Origin: a bacterium
GTDB lineage: Bacteria; Bacillota; Clostridia; Oscillospirales; Oscillospiraceae
Direction: 5' to 3'
Assembly (NCBI GenBank): GCA_004560375.1
Contig: SFVC01000002.1
Span: 38,537 to 102,536 of the forward strand
DNA: 64,000 nucleotides
Shown here: positions 32,594 to 41,160 of the stretch, in pieces
Layout: each line of letters opens with the position of its first letter
Position numbering within the stretch: the stretch's first letter is position 1
The notes under the pieces: model-generated
The model's database searches: none
Told to the model about the DNA's origin: nothing
The model's input: the letters and a program-made list of their open reading frames with translations, nothing else
Translations under genes and position numbers: made by a program

Positions 32594-33967
32594 TTATTCT
32601 TCCTTGACGAGGGCTTCTCCCGCCAGGTAAATATCCCCGGCCCCCACGGTGAGCAGCAGATCCCCCGGCCGGGCGATCTCCCGCAGCTTCTCCGTCACGT
32701 CCGCCAAGGTGGGGCAGTAGACGCTCCCCGGGATCTTCGCCGCCAGATCCGCTGACGAGATGCCGATGTCGTTGTCCTCCCGGGCGGCAAAGATCTCCGC
32801 CAGCAGGGTCACGTCCGGCCGCTTGAGCACCTCCACGAAGTCGTCGAACAGCTCGTGGGTGCGGGAATAGGTGTGGGGCTGGAAGGCGCACACCACCCGC
32901 TGGTAGCCCAGGGCCGCCGCCGTGTCGAACAGGGAGGCCAGCTCCCCGGGGTGGTGGGCGTAGTCGTCGCACAGCTCCGCGCCGTGGTACATCCCCTTGT
33001 ACTCGAACCGGCGCCCCGGCAGGCGGAAGTCCCGCATCCCGTCCTCCACCGCCTTCCCCGGCAGGTGCAGGGCGATGGCCGCCGCCGCCGCCGCGATGGC
33101 GTTCTTCACGTTGTGCAGCCCGGGGACGGACAAATCCAGGTGGGCGTACTTCTCCCCGTGATAGATCACGTCAAAGGAGCCGAAGCCGTGCTCCATGGTG
33201 AGGCCGTCCGCGTGCACGTCCCCCCGCTCCACGCCGAAGGTGAGGACAGGGCGCGTCTCCCCCTCCAGCACGTGCATGGTGTTCCCGTCCTCGCAGTTGG
33301 CCACGATCAGGCCGCCCTCCGGCACCCGGTCGGCAAACTTCCGAAAGGAGCGCTCCACGTCCTCCAGATCCTTGAAAAAGTCCAGGTGATCGGCCTCCAC
33401 GTTCAGGATCACCGCCACCGTGGGGAAGAAGGACAAAAACGAGTTGCAGTACTCGCAGGACTCCAGAATGATGGTGTCCCCGTGGCCCACCCGGTGGCAG
33501 GCCTCCAGCAGGGGCAGGGTGCCGCCGATCATCACTGTGGGGTCGGCCTGGGCCGCCATGAAGATGTGGGTGCACATGGAGGTGGTGGTGGTTTTGCCGT
33601 GGGTGCCCGAGATGCACAGGGCGTTTTTGTACCCCTGCATGATGGCCCCCCAGGCCTGGGCCCGCTCAAAGACCGGGATGCCGGCGCTTAAGGCGGCGGC
33701 GATCTCCGGGTTGGAGTCATGGACGGCGGCGGTTCGCACCACGCAGTCCGCCCCCGCCACGCTCTCGGGCAGGTGGCCGATGACCACCGGGATGCCCAGC
33801 TTCCGCAGGTGGAGGACGGTGGCGCTCTCCTTCTGATCGGATCCGGTGACCTCCACTCCGTCAGCGTGGAGCACCTCCGCCAGGGAGGCCATGGACACCC
33901 CGCCGATGCCCACCAGATGGGCCCGCTTCCCGGGCCGGAGATAGTCGCGGATGTTTCTCGTTTCCAT
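32594..33967 (-). CDS. murC: UDP-N-acetylmuramate--L-alanine ligase
   Basis: A 457-residue Mur ligase that adds L-Ala to UDP-MurNAc in peptidoglycan precursor synthesis. The N-terminal Rossmann motif is HLVGIGGVSMASLAEVL (18-34), the ATP loop is GTHGKTTT (121-128), and the C-terminal domain has RRFEYKG, CDDYAHHPGEL and FQPHTYSRT. ATG 33967 is used; an in-frame ATG two codons earlier (33973) is equally possible. A hairpin (GTCCCC/GGGGAC) lies about 25 bp upstream in the leader. It is transcribed alone. Confidence 0.93.
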   Translation of the reverse strand: METRNIRDYLRPGKRAHLVGIGGVSMASLAEVLHADGVEVTGSDQKESATVLHLRKLGIPVVIGHLPESVAGADCVVRTAAVHDSNPEIAAALSAGIPVFERAQAWGAIMQGYKNALCISGTHGKTTTTSMCTHIFMAAQADPTVMIGGTLPLLEACHRVGHGDTIILESCEYCNSFLSFFPTVAVILNVEADHLDFFKDLEDVERSFRKFADRVPEGGLIVANCEDGNTMHVLEGETRPVLTFGVERGDVHADGLTMEHGFGSFDVIYHGEKYAHLDLSVPGLHNVKNAIAAAAAAIALHLPGKAVEDGMRDFRLPGRRFEYKGMYHGAELCDDYAHHPGELASLFDTAAALGYQRVVCAFQPHTYSRTHELFDDFVEVLKRPDVTLLAEIFAAREDNDIGISSADLAAKIPGSVYCPTLADVTEKLREIARPGDLLLTVGAGDIYLAGEALVKEE

Positions 33968-34229
33968 ACACATTACCCCATTATCCAAAAGTCCCCGGGG
34001 GGACTTTCGTGTTCTGTTGACTGCGATGCGGGTTTGATCCCCAGATCCAGTATAAGCGCGGCAGGCGCGGTTTAGACGGAGGGGACGGGCCGTTCTGAAA
34101 AAAACGGTTCCGGCGGCGCTCCTGCCGGAACCGTTTGCGCGGGAAAGGGATCATGAACCGGCTCGTTCCGTTGCCGACGCAGCTTTTATTCCTTCAGCCC
34201 AGGTTGGTAACGGTTTCAAGCTCGCGGGT
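33968..34229. other. Gene-free gap upstream of murC
   Basis: 262 bp. It holds a small hairpin in the murC leader (about 33989-34006), a TATACT-like -10 on the minus strand (about 34051-34056) with no good -35, and the terminator at 34102-34136 for the VanW/DUF2461 transcript. The right end (34189-34229) continues the flank of repeat copy B. Confidence 0.55.
34102..34136 (-). terminator. Rho-independent terminator of the VanW-DUF2461 operon
   Basis: Arms AAACGGTTCCGGC (34102-34114) and complement (34124-34136). On the minus strand a run of seven T follows. Confidence 0.88.
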
Positions 34230-34272
34230 CTAAGACCCTTTTGGTACCTTCTTCTCTCGAGAAAAAGGTACC
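34230..34272 (-). repeat. Palindromic repeat family 1, copy B (inside a coding region)
   Basis: Arms GGTACCTTCTTCTC (34243-34256) and GAGAAAAAGGTACC (34259-34272), with one mismatch. On the minus strand it is followed by the conserved flank AAAAGGGTCTTAG, whose TAG is the stop codon of DUF2461. Confidence 0.8.
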
Positions 34273-34940
34273 CGGGGATCGGGATCCGCCCAGAGGGTGG
34301 AAAAGTAGTCGTAGTACGGCATGAGGAAGGCGAAGCCCTCTGTCAGCCGATCCGCCAGCGCCGGGGTGTAGAGCAGCTCGGTGAGCTCCTCCTCGTGGCC
34401 GATGGACAGGGATTTCTTGTTGTACCACGCGGACAGCCGGGGCTCCCCGCAGGGCTTGGGCCGCTTGTAGTCCGGGCCCTGGAGGGTGAACTCCCCCTGT
34501 TTGGCCAGCTTGTTGTGCAGCCGCAGCAGGGGCTTGGGATCCCGGTCGATCCGGGCCCGGTGCTTCTCCATGGTGAGGGGGTCGGCCTCCCAGAACCCCA
34601 TGCCGTAGCTCCAGCCCTCCGGGGCCAGCTCGAACCAGAGCACCGGGTGCCCGCCGGACTCGTTGCCGAACCGGAACAGGGACAGCCACAGGTGATCCTT
34701 GTACGGCCCCCGGCCAAACAGCCGCCGGGCGTCCCGGTAGATCCGGGACACCTTCAGGTTCAGCCCGCACTTGGGGAACTGCTCCAGCAGGGCGGCCTGC
34801 ACCTGGCCCCCCAGCTCCCGCATGGGCTGGAGGAGGCAGGTCTGGTATGACTCCTTGTGGGCCTCGAACCAGGGCTTCTCGTTGTTGAAGCGAATGCCCC
34901 ACATGAAGTCCACCGTCTCCTGGGAAAAGCCTTCAAACAC
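34230..34940 (-). CDS. DUF2461 family protein with repeat-derived C-terminus
   Basis: A 236-residue protein of the DUF2461 family (function unknown; possibly DNA-modification linked). It matches from FEGFSQETVDFMWGIRFNNEKPWFEAHK through LKVSRIYRDARRLFGRGPYKDHLW and WSYGMGFWE. The last residues, FSREKKVPKGS and the TAG stop, are coded by a copy of the palindromic repeat family and its flank, so the native C-terminus has probably been replaced. It lies 3 bp after the VanW gene and shares its transcript. Confidence 0.82.
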   Translation of the reverse strand: MFEGFSQETVDFMWGIRFNNEKPWFEAHKESYQTCLLQPMRELGGQVQAALLEQFPKCGLNLKVSRIYRDARRLFGRGPYKDHLWLSLFRFGNESGGHPVLWFELAPEGWSYGMGFWEADPLTMEKHRARIDRDPKPLLRLHNKLAKQGEFTLQGPDYKRPKPCGEPRLSAWYNKKSLSIGHEEELTELLYTPALADRLTEGFAFLMPYYDYFSTLWADPDPRVPFSREKKVPKGS

Positions 34941-34943
34941 AGC

Positions 34944-36800
34944 TCACGCCCCCATTTCGTGGCCGGGCAGGTCGATATACTGGGTGGGGGGCGGCTCCGG
35001 CGTGGGCTCCACCGGCGGATCTGTCGCCGGCGGCTCGGTCACCGGGGGATCCGTCACAGGGGGATCCGTCACCGGCGGCTGGGTCACCGGCGGCTCCGTC
35101 ACGGGGGGCTGGGTAATGGGGGGCTCGGTGGCGGGCGGGATCTCCGGGGTGGGCTCCACGCCGGGATCCGTGCCGGGGCCCCAGGGCCCCTCGTCCGCCG
35201 GGTTGTAGAGGATCACCTTGTCCCGCTTGTTGTACTTGCTGTGGTTCTCAAAGGTGCGGGAGATCAGGTTGCCGTTGGCGTCGTACACGCAGCGGTACAC
35301 ATCCACCACATAGCCCGTATAGGGGGTGATTTTCACCCTGGTGGTGCCCCGGGGGATGGTCTCGTCCGGCTGGTACACCGTGGTCCAGGCGGTGGAGCTC
35401 TGGGTGTACCGCTGGGTCTCCACCCGGATGCCGTCGGGGTTGCTGCCGTAGATCTGCACCGTCAGCTGGCGGTCGGCCATATAGGCCACGATCTTGATGG
35501 GAAAGCCGGAATTGTTGCGGAACTTAAAGTCCAGATTGGGGGAGTACACCGTGGCGTCCAGACCGTTGGGGATATAGCCGGTGGCAAAGGCGTGGTTTGC
35601 GCGCTTCACGATCTCCAAGTTGGAGTACACCGCGCAGTAGTAGATGCAGGAGGACACCTGGCACACGCCGCCGCCATACATGGGCACGGTCAGCCCGTTT
35701 TCGTAGCCGGTGCCAATCCGGTAGCCATTGTCGATATTGATGGCGCTCAGATAGGAAAACACCTCGCCGGGCTGGATCACCTTGCCGTTGCAGCGGGTGG
35801 CGGCCAAGTTGACGTTAAAGGTGCGGCTGACGTCCCCGTCCACATAGCTGCTGACGGTGGCCAGCAGATCCTTGTAGTACAGCCGCTCGTCGCCGGTGGT
35901 GTCCGGCGGGATCAGATCCAGGGGGATGGACACGGGCTGGCCGGGCTCGGCGGCGTCCAGCAGCTTCTGGGCCTCCTGGGGATCCACCGTGCGGCCGATG
36001 ATCGCCGGGGTGAGCTTGCCGTCCTTGTCCACGCCGGGGGCCTGGGGCTCCACGTGCACCAGATCCCGTATCACCGTGCCGGACAGCTCCGCCCCGGGGA
36101 CGGGCTCGGGCTCCACCCGCAGCTCCGTCTCGCCCTGGGCCAGGGCCTCCTCCACGGCGTCCAGCAGGGCGTCGGTGTCCAGCCTCTGCCCGTCGGTGCC
36201 GGGGGTGACGGTCACCGTCTCCTCCTCCACCTCATAGGTAAAGTCCACCGGATCCACCTTCACCTCGTCCGCGATGGACTGGATCACCTTTTTGGCCTGG
36301 GCCGCCCCCTCCTCGGTGAAGGCGGCGGCGGACAGGGACATCTGGCAGGGCTCCTGCGCCGCCCCCAGCCACAGCGCCCCCAGCTTCCACAGGGACTGCT
36401 CCTCCTTGGCGAAGAAGCCGGCTTCCACCGCCGCCTCCGGGGATATGGTCATGAGATCGCCGGTGAGTTCCTTCTTCTTCCCGTCGCCGTACAGCAGGGT
36501 GAGCGTCCGGTTATCCAGCCGCTGATCCATCTCCTGGGACACCACAGACAGCGCGTCCTCCCGGGACAGCCTGCCCAGATCGGCCACCGCCTCGCCCCGG
36601 TCGTCCACGGCCACCGTCCCGGGGAGCAGGCAGCCGTTGTCCTTCACCCAGGCGCACAGCCCGAAATAGCCGCCCACCACCGCCGCCGCCAGGGCCGCCG
36701 CCGTCAGACCGGCGATCAGCCCCACGGGCGCCTTTTTCTTGGCCTTGGGCGTGCTGGGGATATCCGGAGTATTCGGGGTATTCGGCGTCGATTCTTCCAT
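34944..36800 (-). CDS. VanW family surface protein with PG-binding and Pro-rich tail
   Basis: A 618-residue membrane-anchored protein. A cytoplasmic Pro/Thr/Lys N-terminus precedes one helix at about 27-48. Extracellular PG_binding_4-like repeats fill about 70-300, and the VanW domain about 330-500 (FNVNLAATRCNGKVIQPGEVFSYL, YGGGVCQVSSCIYYCAVYSNLEIVKRANHA). A G5-like region follows, then a tail of eight PPVTx pentapeptides that could span the wall. ATG 36800 or GTG 36803 both fit the GGGAGG site. The role of VanW is not established; wall association is inferred. Its mRNA leader carries a terminator-like hairpin. Confidence 0.85.
   Translation of the reverse strand: MEESTPNTPNTPDIPSTPKAKKKAPVGLIAGLTAAALAAAVVGGYFGLCAWVKDNGCLLPGTVAVDDRGEAVADLGRLSREDALSVVSQEMDQRLDNRTLTLLYGDGKKKELTGDLMTISPEAAVEAGFFAKEEQSLWKLGALWLGAAQEPCQMSLSAAAFTEEGAAQAKKVIQSIADEVKVDPVDFTYEVEEETVTVTPGTDGQRLDTDALLDAVEEALAQGETELRVEPEPVPGAELSGTVIRDLVHVEPQAPGVDKDGKLTPAIIGRTVDPQEAQKLLDAAEPGQPVSIPLDLIPPDTTGDERLYYKDLLATVSSYVDGDVSRTFNVNLAATRCNGKVIQPGEVFSYLSAINIDNGYRIGTGYENGLTVPMYGGGVCQVSSCIYYCAVYSNLEIVKRANHAFATGYIPNGLDATVYSPNLDFKFRNNSGFPIKIVAYMADRQLTVQIYGSNPDGIRVETQRYTQSSTAWTTVYQPDETIPRGTTRVKITPYTGYVVDVYRCVYDANGNLISRTFENHSKYNKRDKVILYNPADEGPWGPGTDPGVEPTPEIPPATEPPITQPPVTEPPVTQPPVTDPPVTDPPVTEPPATDPPVEPTPEPPPTQYIDLPGHEMGA
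35007..35138 (-). repeat. PPVT(D/E/Q) pentapeptide-coding repeat
   Basis: Nearly nine 15 bp units code for PPATE, PPITQ, PPVTE, PPVTQ, PPVTD, PPVTD, PPVTE, PPATD and PPVE in the VanW protein tail. This is a likely site of length variation between strains. Confidence 0.85.
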
Positions 36801-36836
36801 CACGTCACAACCTCCCTATGCGAAGCCGCTCCATAG

Positions 36837-36898
36837 AAAAAAAGCCGCGGCGGCATCTTTTCCGGCCTTTGACACCGGAAAATCGGACACGCAGCGGC
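36837..36898 (-). terminator. Terminator-like hairpin in the VanW mRNA leader (possible attenuator)
   Basis: On the minus strand, outer arms GCCGCTGCG (36890-36898) and CGCCGCGGC (36844-36852), with one mismatch, enclose an inner TTTTCCGG/CCGGAAAA stem. They are followed by seven T (36837-36843). The hairpin lies between a good promoter and the start codon, with no room for another promoter after it, so expression needs readthrough. It matches no riboswitch class that I recognise. Confidence 0.6.
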
Positions 36899-36951
36899 AT
36901 TTTTGAACCAAAGTGCGGCCCAGCTCAATCGTACTTTTTTACAACGGCATT

Positions 36952-36980
36952 ATTTTACCACTATATATTGAAATGGGCAA
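36952..36980 (-). promoter_or_regulatory. Promoter of the VanW gene
   Basis: Minus strand: -35 TTGCCC (36975-36980), 17 bp spacer, -10 TAAAAT (36952-36957). It predicts a leader of about 145 bases. Confidence 0.65.
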
Positions 36981-37037
36981 GGAATTTCCCGCAAAAAAGG
37001 TTACAGTTTGGTATCAAATTCTGGGAAACAGGGCTAT

Positions 37038-39035
37038 TTAAGTCTTATGGCCCTCCACAATGGCGCCGCTGCGGTAGGCCCGCAGCAGATCCAGCAGGTC
37101 GTCCACCTGCTCCTGCATCCGGCGGCCGTTGTCCGTGTCCTCAATGGTGGCCCGGCGCTCCAGCCGATCCAGGATCTGGGAGGTGGAGGCGATGTCCCAG
37201 TTCTTGCGGATGGCCGCCGCCCTGCCCACAAAGGGCTCGTGGGCCACCAACCGGAAGCAGCGGGAGTTGTAGATCAGGGTGTAACCGGCGATGCCGGTGG
37301 TCTTCTGGTACGCCTTGCAGAAGCCGCCGTCGATGACGATGAGCCTGCCGCCGCCCTTCACCGGGCTCTCCCCCTTCTTGGACTTCACGGGGACGTGGCC
37401 GTTGATGATGTGGCAGTGGGGCCCCTCCAGGCCGAACTCCTTCAGGATGCCCTCGCACACGGCGGGGTCGTTGTAGAGGGTGTAGTAGGCGTTTTTCGTC
37501 TCCACGTGGGTGGTCTCGTCGGCCACGAAGCGGCGCTCGAAGGTGGTCATGCGATCCCGGCCGAAGATGGGGCTGTTGCGGCCGCACCACAGCCACCACA
37601 AAAAGTCCATGCCGAACTGCCGCTCCGGGGAGCCGGGCTTGTTATAGTAGGCCCGGCGGGCGGTGAGGTCGGCGTAGTCCAGAAACGCCCGGCCCGACAG
37701 GCTGTCGCAGCCGATGGAGAAGGACAGCAGGGAGCCGTCCAACCCCATGGGGATACAGCCGTGGAACAGCAGGTTGCCGTTGTACACCCGGTACAGGCTG
37801 CCCTTGGAGTAGAGGAAACGGACGTGGCGCTGGAGCTTCTCGCTGTGCCGGAAGGAACGGGTGAGGGTGTTGATCAGCGCGTCCTCCTCCGGGGTGAGGG
37901 TGTAGGGATCCTTGGGATCCACGGTGGGGAAGTCGGTGTCCAGCATGGGGTAGACGGCGCCGTCGATCTCCACCGTGCCCGCCTGGTAGTCCACCTTGTC
38001 CAGCAGCAGCCGGTCGTCCATGTGGAAGCAGGGGTTGCGGCGGATCTTCTGGCCCTCCAGCTTGAAGAGGATCATGGTGATGGCCTTGTGCATCCGGGCG
38101 CACAGCAGCTTGTCCCGCTCGGTGAGGCTGCCCTCGTCCTCCTTGGCGATCTTTACCTGGAAGCGGCTCACGTCGCACTTGCGGTACACCTCGTCGGCGA
38201 ACACGGACAGGGGCCGCAGGGAGATGCCGTACCCCGTCTCGATGACCTCCAGGTTGTTGTAGCGCAGGGAGTTGGCCAGCACGGTGGCCACCAGCGTCCG
38301 GGAGCCGGAGGCGGCGCCCATCCACAGGATATCGTGGTTGCCCCACTGGATGTCCACGCTGTGGTAGTCCATGAGGGCGTCCAGGATCACGTCCGCGCCG
38401 GGGCCCCGGTCGAAGATGTCCCCCACCAGGTGGAGGTGATCCGCCGCCAGCCGCTTGATGAGCTCGCACAGCTGGATGAGGAAGTTGGAGGCCCGATCCA
38501 GGTCGATGATGGTGTTGATGATGTTTTCGTAGTAGCCCCGCTTGTCCGTCTCATTCTGCTCGAAATGGGTGTGGATCAGCTCGTCGATGATATAGGCGTA
38601 ATCCCGGGGCATGGCCTTTCGCACCTTGGAGCGGGTGTACTTGGCGCTCACCAGGCAGCACAGGTCGATGAGCCGGTGGAAGGTGATGCGGTACCACTCC
38701 CGCATATCCTCCGTCTCCCGCTCGATCTCCTCCAGCTTCTCCTGGGGGTAGTAGATGAGGGTGGCCAGCTGATCCCGGTCGGAGCGGGGGACGGAGGAGC
38801 CCAGCAGCTCGTCGATCTTCTCCCGCACCACGCCGGAGGCGGAGTTGATGATGTGCTGGAACGCCTCATACTCCCCGTGGACGTCGGAGAGGAAGTGTTC
38901 CGTGCCCTTGGGCAGGTTCTGGATGGCCCGGAGGTTGATGATCTCGGTGCTGGCCTCCTGGACGGTGGGGTACTGCCGGGCCAGCAGCTTCAGGTAGTCC
39001 AGCTTTTCGCGGGTAAACTCGGCGGTGCGCTTCAT
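37038..39035 (-). CDS. fbp: Fructose-1,6-bisphosphatase, class III
   Basis: A 665-residue class III enzyme (Firmicute type) that removes the 1-phosphate of fructose 1,6-bisphosphate in gluconeogenesis. It has the metallophosphatase motifs HFLSDVHGEYEAFQ, VGDIFDRGPGAD and QWGNHDILWMGAASGS, and later FGRDRMTTFERRF and HIINGHVPVKSKKGE. The length matches Bacillus Fbp. AAGGAG lies 9 bases before ATG 39035; an in-frame GTG at 39044 overlaps that site. No T-tailed hairpin is seen directly after its stop, so some readthrough toward the VanW gene is possible. Confidence 0.93.
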   Translation of the reverse strand: MKRTAEFTREKLDYLKLLARQYPTVQEASTEIINLRAIQNLPKGTEHFLSDVHGEYEAFQHIINSASGVVREKIDELLGSSVPRSDRDQLATLIYYPQEKLEEIERETEDMREWYRITFHRLIDLCCLVSAKYTRSKVRKAMPRDYAYIIDELIHTHFEQNETDKRGYYENIINTIIDLDRASNFLIQLCELIKRLAADHLHLVGDIFDRGPGADVILDALMDYHSVDIQWGNHDILWMGAASGSRTLVATVLANSLRYNNLEVIETGYGISLRPLSVFADEVYRKCDVSRFQVKIAKEDEGSLTERDKLLCARMHKAITMILFKLEGQKIRRNPCFHMDDRLLLDKVDYQAGTVEIDGAVYPMLDTDFPTVDPKDPYTLTPEEDALINTLTRSFRHSEKLQRHVRFLYSKGSLYRVYNGNLLFHGCIPMGLDGSLLSFSIGCDSLSGRAFLDYADLTARRAYYNKPGSPERQFGMDFLWWLWCGRNSPIFGRDRMTTFERRFVADETTHVETKNAYYTLYNDPAVCEGILKEFGLEGPHCHIINGHVPVKSKKGESPVKGGGRLIVIDGGFCKAYQKTTGIAGYTLIYNSRCFRLVAHEPFVGRAAAIRKNWDIASTSQILDRLERRATIEDTDNGRRMQEQVDDLLDLLRAYRSGAIVEGHKT

Positions 39036-39133
39036 GGGGGTCACTCCTTGGCAGTTGATTCAGATTGATCCATTATGACACGGCGGCGGGAAAAAGAAAA
39101 GAGGAAAAGTGCAAACGCGGAAAATTTTTATGC

Positions 39134-39139
39134 TACAAT
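39134..39139 (+). promoter_or_regulatory. Extended -10 upstream of the ECF sigma gene
   Basis: TGCTACAAT (TG one base before TACAAT), 57 bp before the start codon. No consensus -35 is present; an autoregulated ECF promoter is possible but not recognisable. Confidence 0.4.
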
Positions 39140-39196
39140 GCAACCAAAGGCCGCCCCATTCCGTATTACCAGCAGAGACAGGAAAGGAGGGATCCC

Positions 39197-39676
39197 ATGG
39201 AGGAGCCCTGGAACGATCCCGGCGCGCTGGCCCGGCGGTTCGCCCCGGCGATCTACCGCCTGGCCTACGCCAGAACCGGCAGCCGCGCCGACGCGGAGGA
39301 CGTGATGCAGGAGGTGTTCCTCCGCCTGGTCAAGCACAGGCCGGTCTTTGACAGCGAGGCCCACGCCAAATCCTGGCTGCTGAAGGTGGCCTCCAACTGT
39401 GCCAACGACCTGTTCCGCCTGCCCTGGCGCAGGCGGGAGGAGCCGCTGGAGGAGGACGTGTCCGCGCCGGAGGAGCCGGGGGAGGGAAGCGTGACGGAGG
39501 CGGTGCTCTCCCTGCCCGCCCGGTACCGCATTCCCATCCACCTGTACTATTACGAGGGGTATTCGGTGGCCGAGATCGCGGACGTCACCGGCAAACGCGA
39601 GGGAACCATCAAATCTCACCTGTCTCGGGCCCGGGCCCTGCTGCGGGACAAGCTAAAGGAGGGAGAGCCGTGCTGA
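39197..39676 (+). CDS. ECF-type RNA polymerase sigma factor
   Basis: A 159-residue group 4 sigma factor. Region 2 spans about 10-75 (IYRLAYARTGSRADAEDVMQEVFLRLVKH, then AKSWLLKVASNCANDLFR). Region 4 spans about 100-155 (LPARYRIPIHLYYYEGYSVAEIADVTGKREGTIKSHLSRARALLRDKL). AAAGGAGG lies 7 bases before the ATG; the frame extends upstream without support. It overlaps the next gene by 7 bp, the usual layout of sigma and anti-sigma pairs. Regulated promoters are unknown. Confidence 0.9.
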   Translation: MEEPWNDPGALARRFAPAIYRLAYARTGSRADAEDVMQEVFLRLVKHRPVFDSEAHAKSWLLKVASNCANDLFRLPWRRREEPLEEDVSAPEEPGEGSVTEAVLSLPARYRIPIHLYYYEGYSVAEIADVTGKREGTIKSHLSRARALLRDKLKEGEPC

Positions 39677-41094
39677 GCGAGCAGTATAAGCGGGAGATGG
39701 AGCGGTTCGGCCCCCGCCAGGAGGAGCTGGAACGGCTCTACACACTCATCGAAGGAGGAACGGATATGAAGTGGAAAAAGTGGCTGGGCCGCCGGGCTGT
39801 GGCGGCCATCGCGGTGTGCGCCGCCCTGACCCTCACGGCCACCGCGGCGGCGGTGCCGGCGGTGTGGCGCAGCCTGCAGGAGCACCTGGGGCCCTTCGCC
39901 CCCTACGCCCAGTACATCAAGGGGGCGTCGTGCACCGATCAGGGGATCAAAATTCAAATGCTCAGCGCCGTGTCCGACGATCTGGAGGCCCGGTTCTACC
40001 TGGCCGTACAGGACGTGGAGGGGGATCGGCTCAACGAGTTTCTGACCCTCAGCGGGCGGCTCACCGCCGGGGAGCTCCGGAATCGGGAGGGGAAAAACCC
40101 ATCGGCGCAGGTGAGCTCCGGGTATCCATCCACCCGCTACTTTGATGTGGTGTCCTACAACCCGGAGACAAAAACCGCCCTGATCAGCGCCACCATTTCT
40201 TATGATGAGAACGCCCGGCCCACCCGGGAGGCCCGGCTGGAGATCAAGGGGCTGGACACCCGGATGGCCGCGCCCCACGCCAGCGCCCCCTGCGCCTCCG
40301 TCACCGGCGCGGTGCTCAAAAGCCTGAGCGTGGGCAAGGACGACAAGGTGGTCTACAAGCCCGGCGATCTGGGGGGCACCGGGTATACGGACGCCGTCCT
40401 GCCCGCCCGTAAGGTAGTGCTGGCCCCCGGCCAGACCCCCATGCCCCTGGAGGGCACGGAGGATATCCGCATCTCCTCCATGGGCTTTGCCGACGACGGC
40501 TGCTTCCACGTTCGGCTGGACTTTGCCGAAGGGGTGCGTCCGGCGCTCCGGGAGAGTGGAAAGAGCGCGCTGATCTGCCGTGTCACCGGGGCCTCGGGCC
40601 CGGAATATGATGTGTGCCAGCAGACGCTGGTGGAGGGGGGCATGGACATCCTGTTCCCCCTGATCAAGGCGGGGGATCTAAAGTCGCTGCAAAGCAACGA
40701 GCTGCGGGTCTATGGGGACTATTTCCGCCCCGGTATCCAGCTTGAGGGCGACTGGTCGGTAGACTTCGACCTGGAATATCACCCCTCCGTCACCCTGGAC
40801 TGGACGGGCGAGCTGGGGGGCCGCCAGGTGCGGCAGGTCACCCTCTCCCCTCTGTCGGTGGTCATGTTCAGCAGCTCCGGCAGCTCCGGCGGGTTCCACG
40901 GCGACACGCTGTACGCCGTGAAAAAGGACGGCTCCACCGTGGCCGCCGAGCCCGGAACAGGGGGCTACAGCAACGTGAGCACCCCCGAGGAGGAGCTCTG
41001 GGACGCCTTCAACACCTGGAAATTTGAGGAGCCCATTGATATAAAGGACATCTCCTTCCTCTCCCTGAAGGGCACGCTGATTCCGGTGAACTGA
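39670..41094 (+). CDS. Putative membrane anti-sigma factor
   Basis: A 474-residue protein with a GTG start (AAAGGAGG upstream) inside the sigma gene. Residues 1-35 are cytoplasmic and charged (MLSEQYKREMERFGPRQEELERLYTLI is the likely sigma-binding helix). One helix spans about 42-62, and a large beta-rich external domain follows that I can only place loosely with the DUF4179-type proteins seen beside clostridial ECF sigmas. No zinc anti-sigma motif is present. The role is inferred from topology, overlap and order. The substrate or ligand sensed outside is unknown. Confidence 0.65.
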   Translation: MLSEQYKREMERFGPRQEELERLYTLIEGGTDMKWKKWLGRRAVAAIAVCAALTLTATAAAVPAVWRSLQEHLGPFAPYAQYIKGASCTDQGIKIQMLSAVSDDLEARFYLAVQDVEGDRLNEFLTLSGRLTAGELRNREGKNPSAQVSSGYPSTRYFDVVSYNPETKTALISATISYDENARPTREARLEIKGLDTRMAAPHASAPCASVTGAVLKSLSVGKDDKVVYKPGDLGGTGYTDAVLPARKVVLAPGQTPMPLEGTEDIRISSMGFADDGCFHVRLDFAEGVRPALRESGKSALICRVTGASGPEYDVCQQTLVEGGMDILFPLIKAGDLKSLQSNELRVYGDYFRPGIQLEGDWSVDFDLEYHPSVTLDWTGELGGRQVRQVTLSPLSVVMFSSSGSSGGFHGDTLYAVKKDGSTVAAEPGTGGYSNVSTPEEELWDAFNTWKFEEPIDIKDISFLSLKGTLIPVN

Positions 41095-41108
41095 ACCCAT
41101 ACGAAACA

Positions 41109-41150
41109 AACCGGGCGCGGACGGGGGTTTTCCCCATCCGCACCCGGTTT
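41109..41150. terminator. Terminator between the anti-sigma gene and recR
   Basis: Arms CCGGGCGCGGACGGGG (41111-41126) and CCCCATCCGCACCCGG (41132-41147) pair with two G-U. AAA lies on the left and TTTTC on the right, so it works for both convergent transcripts. Confidence 0.8.
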
Positions 41151-41160
41151 TCATATGCTG

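Noticed and set aside
35007..35138. Regular repeats that could suggest a CRISPR or VNTR array (also the collagen tracts at 3-155 and 875-1288)
   Set aside because: Units are 9 or 15 bp, multiples of three, in frame, and code for protein repeats. There are no unique spacers.
39033..39050. fbp and recR share an almost identical start context (GGAGTGACCCCCATG and GGAGATGACCCCCATG)
   Set aside because: It is short enough to arise from common ribosome-site and spacing preference. Noted only because both create a false upstream in-frame start.
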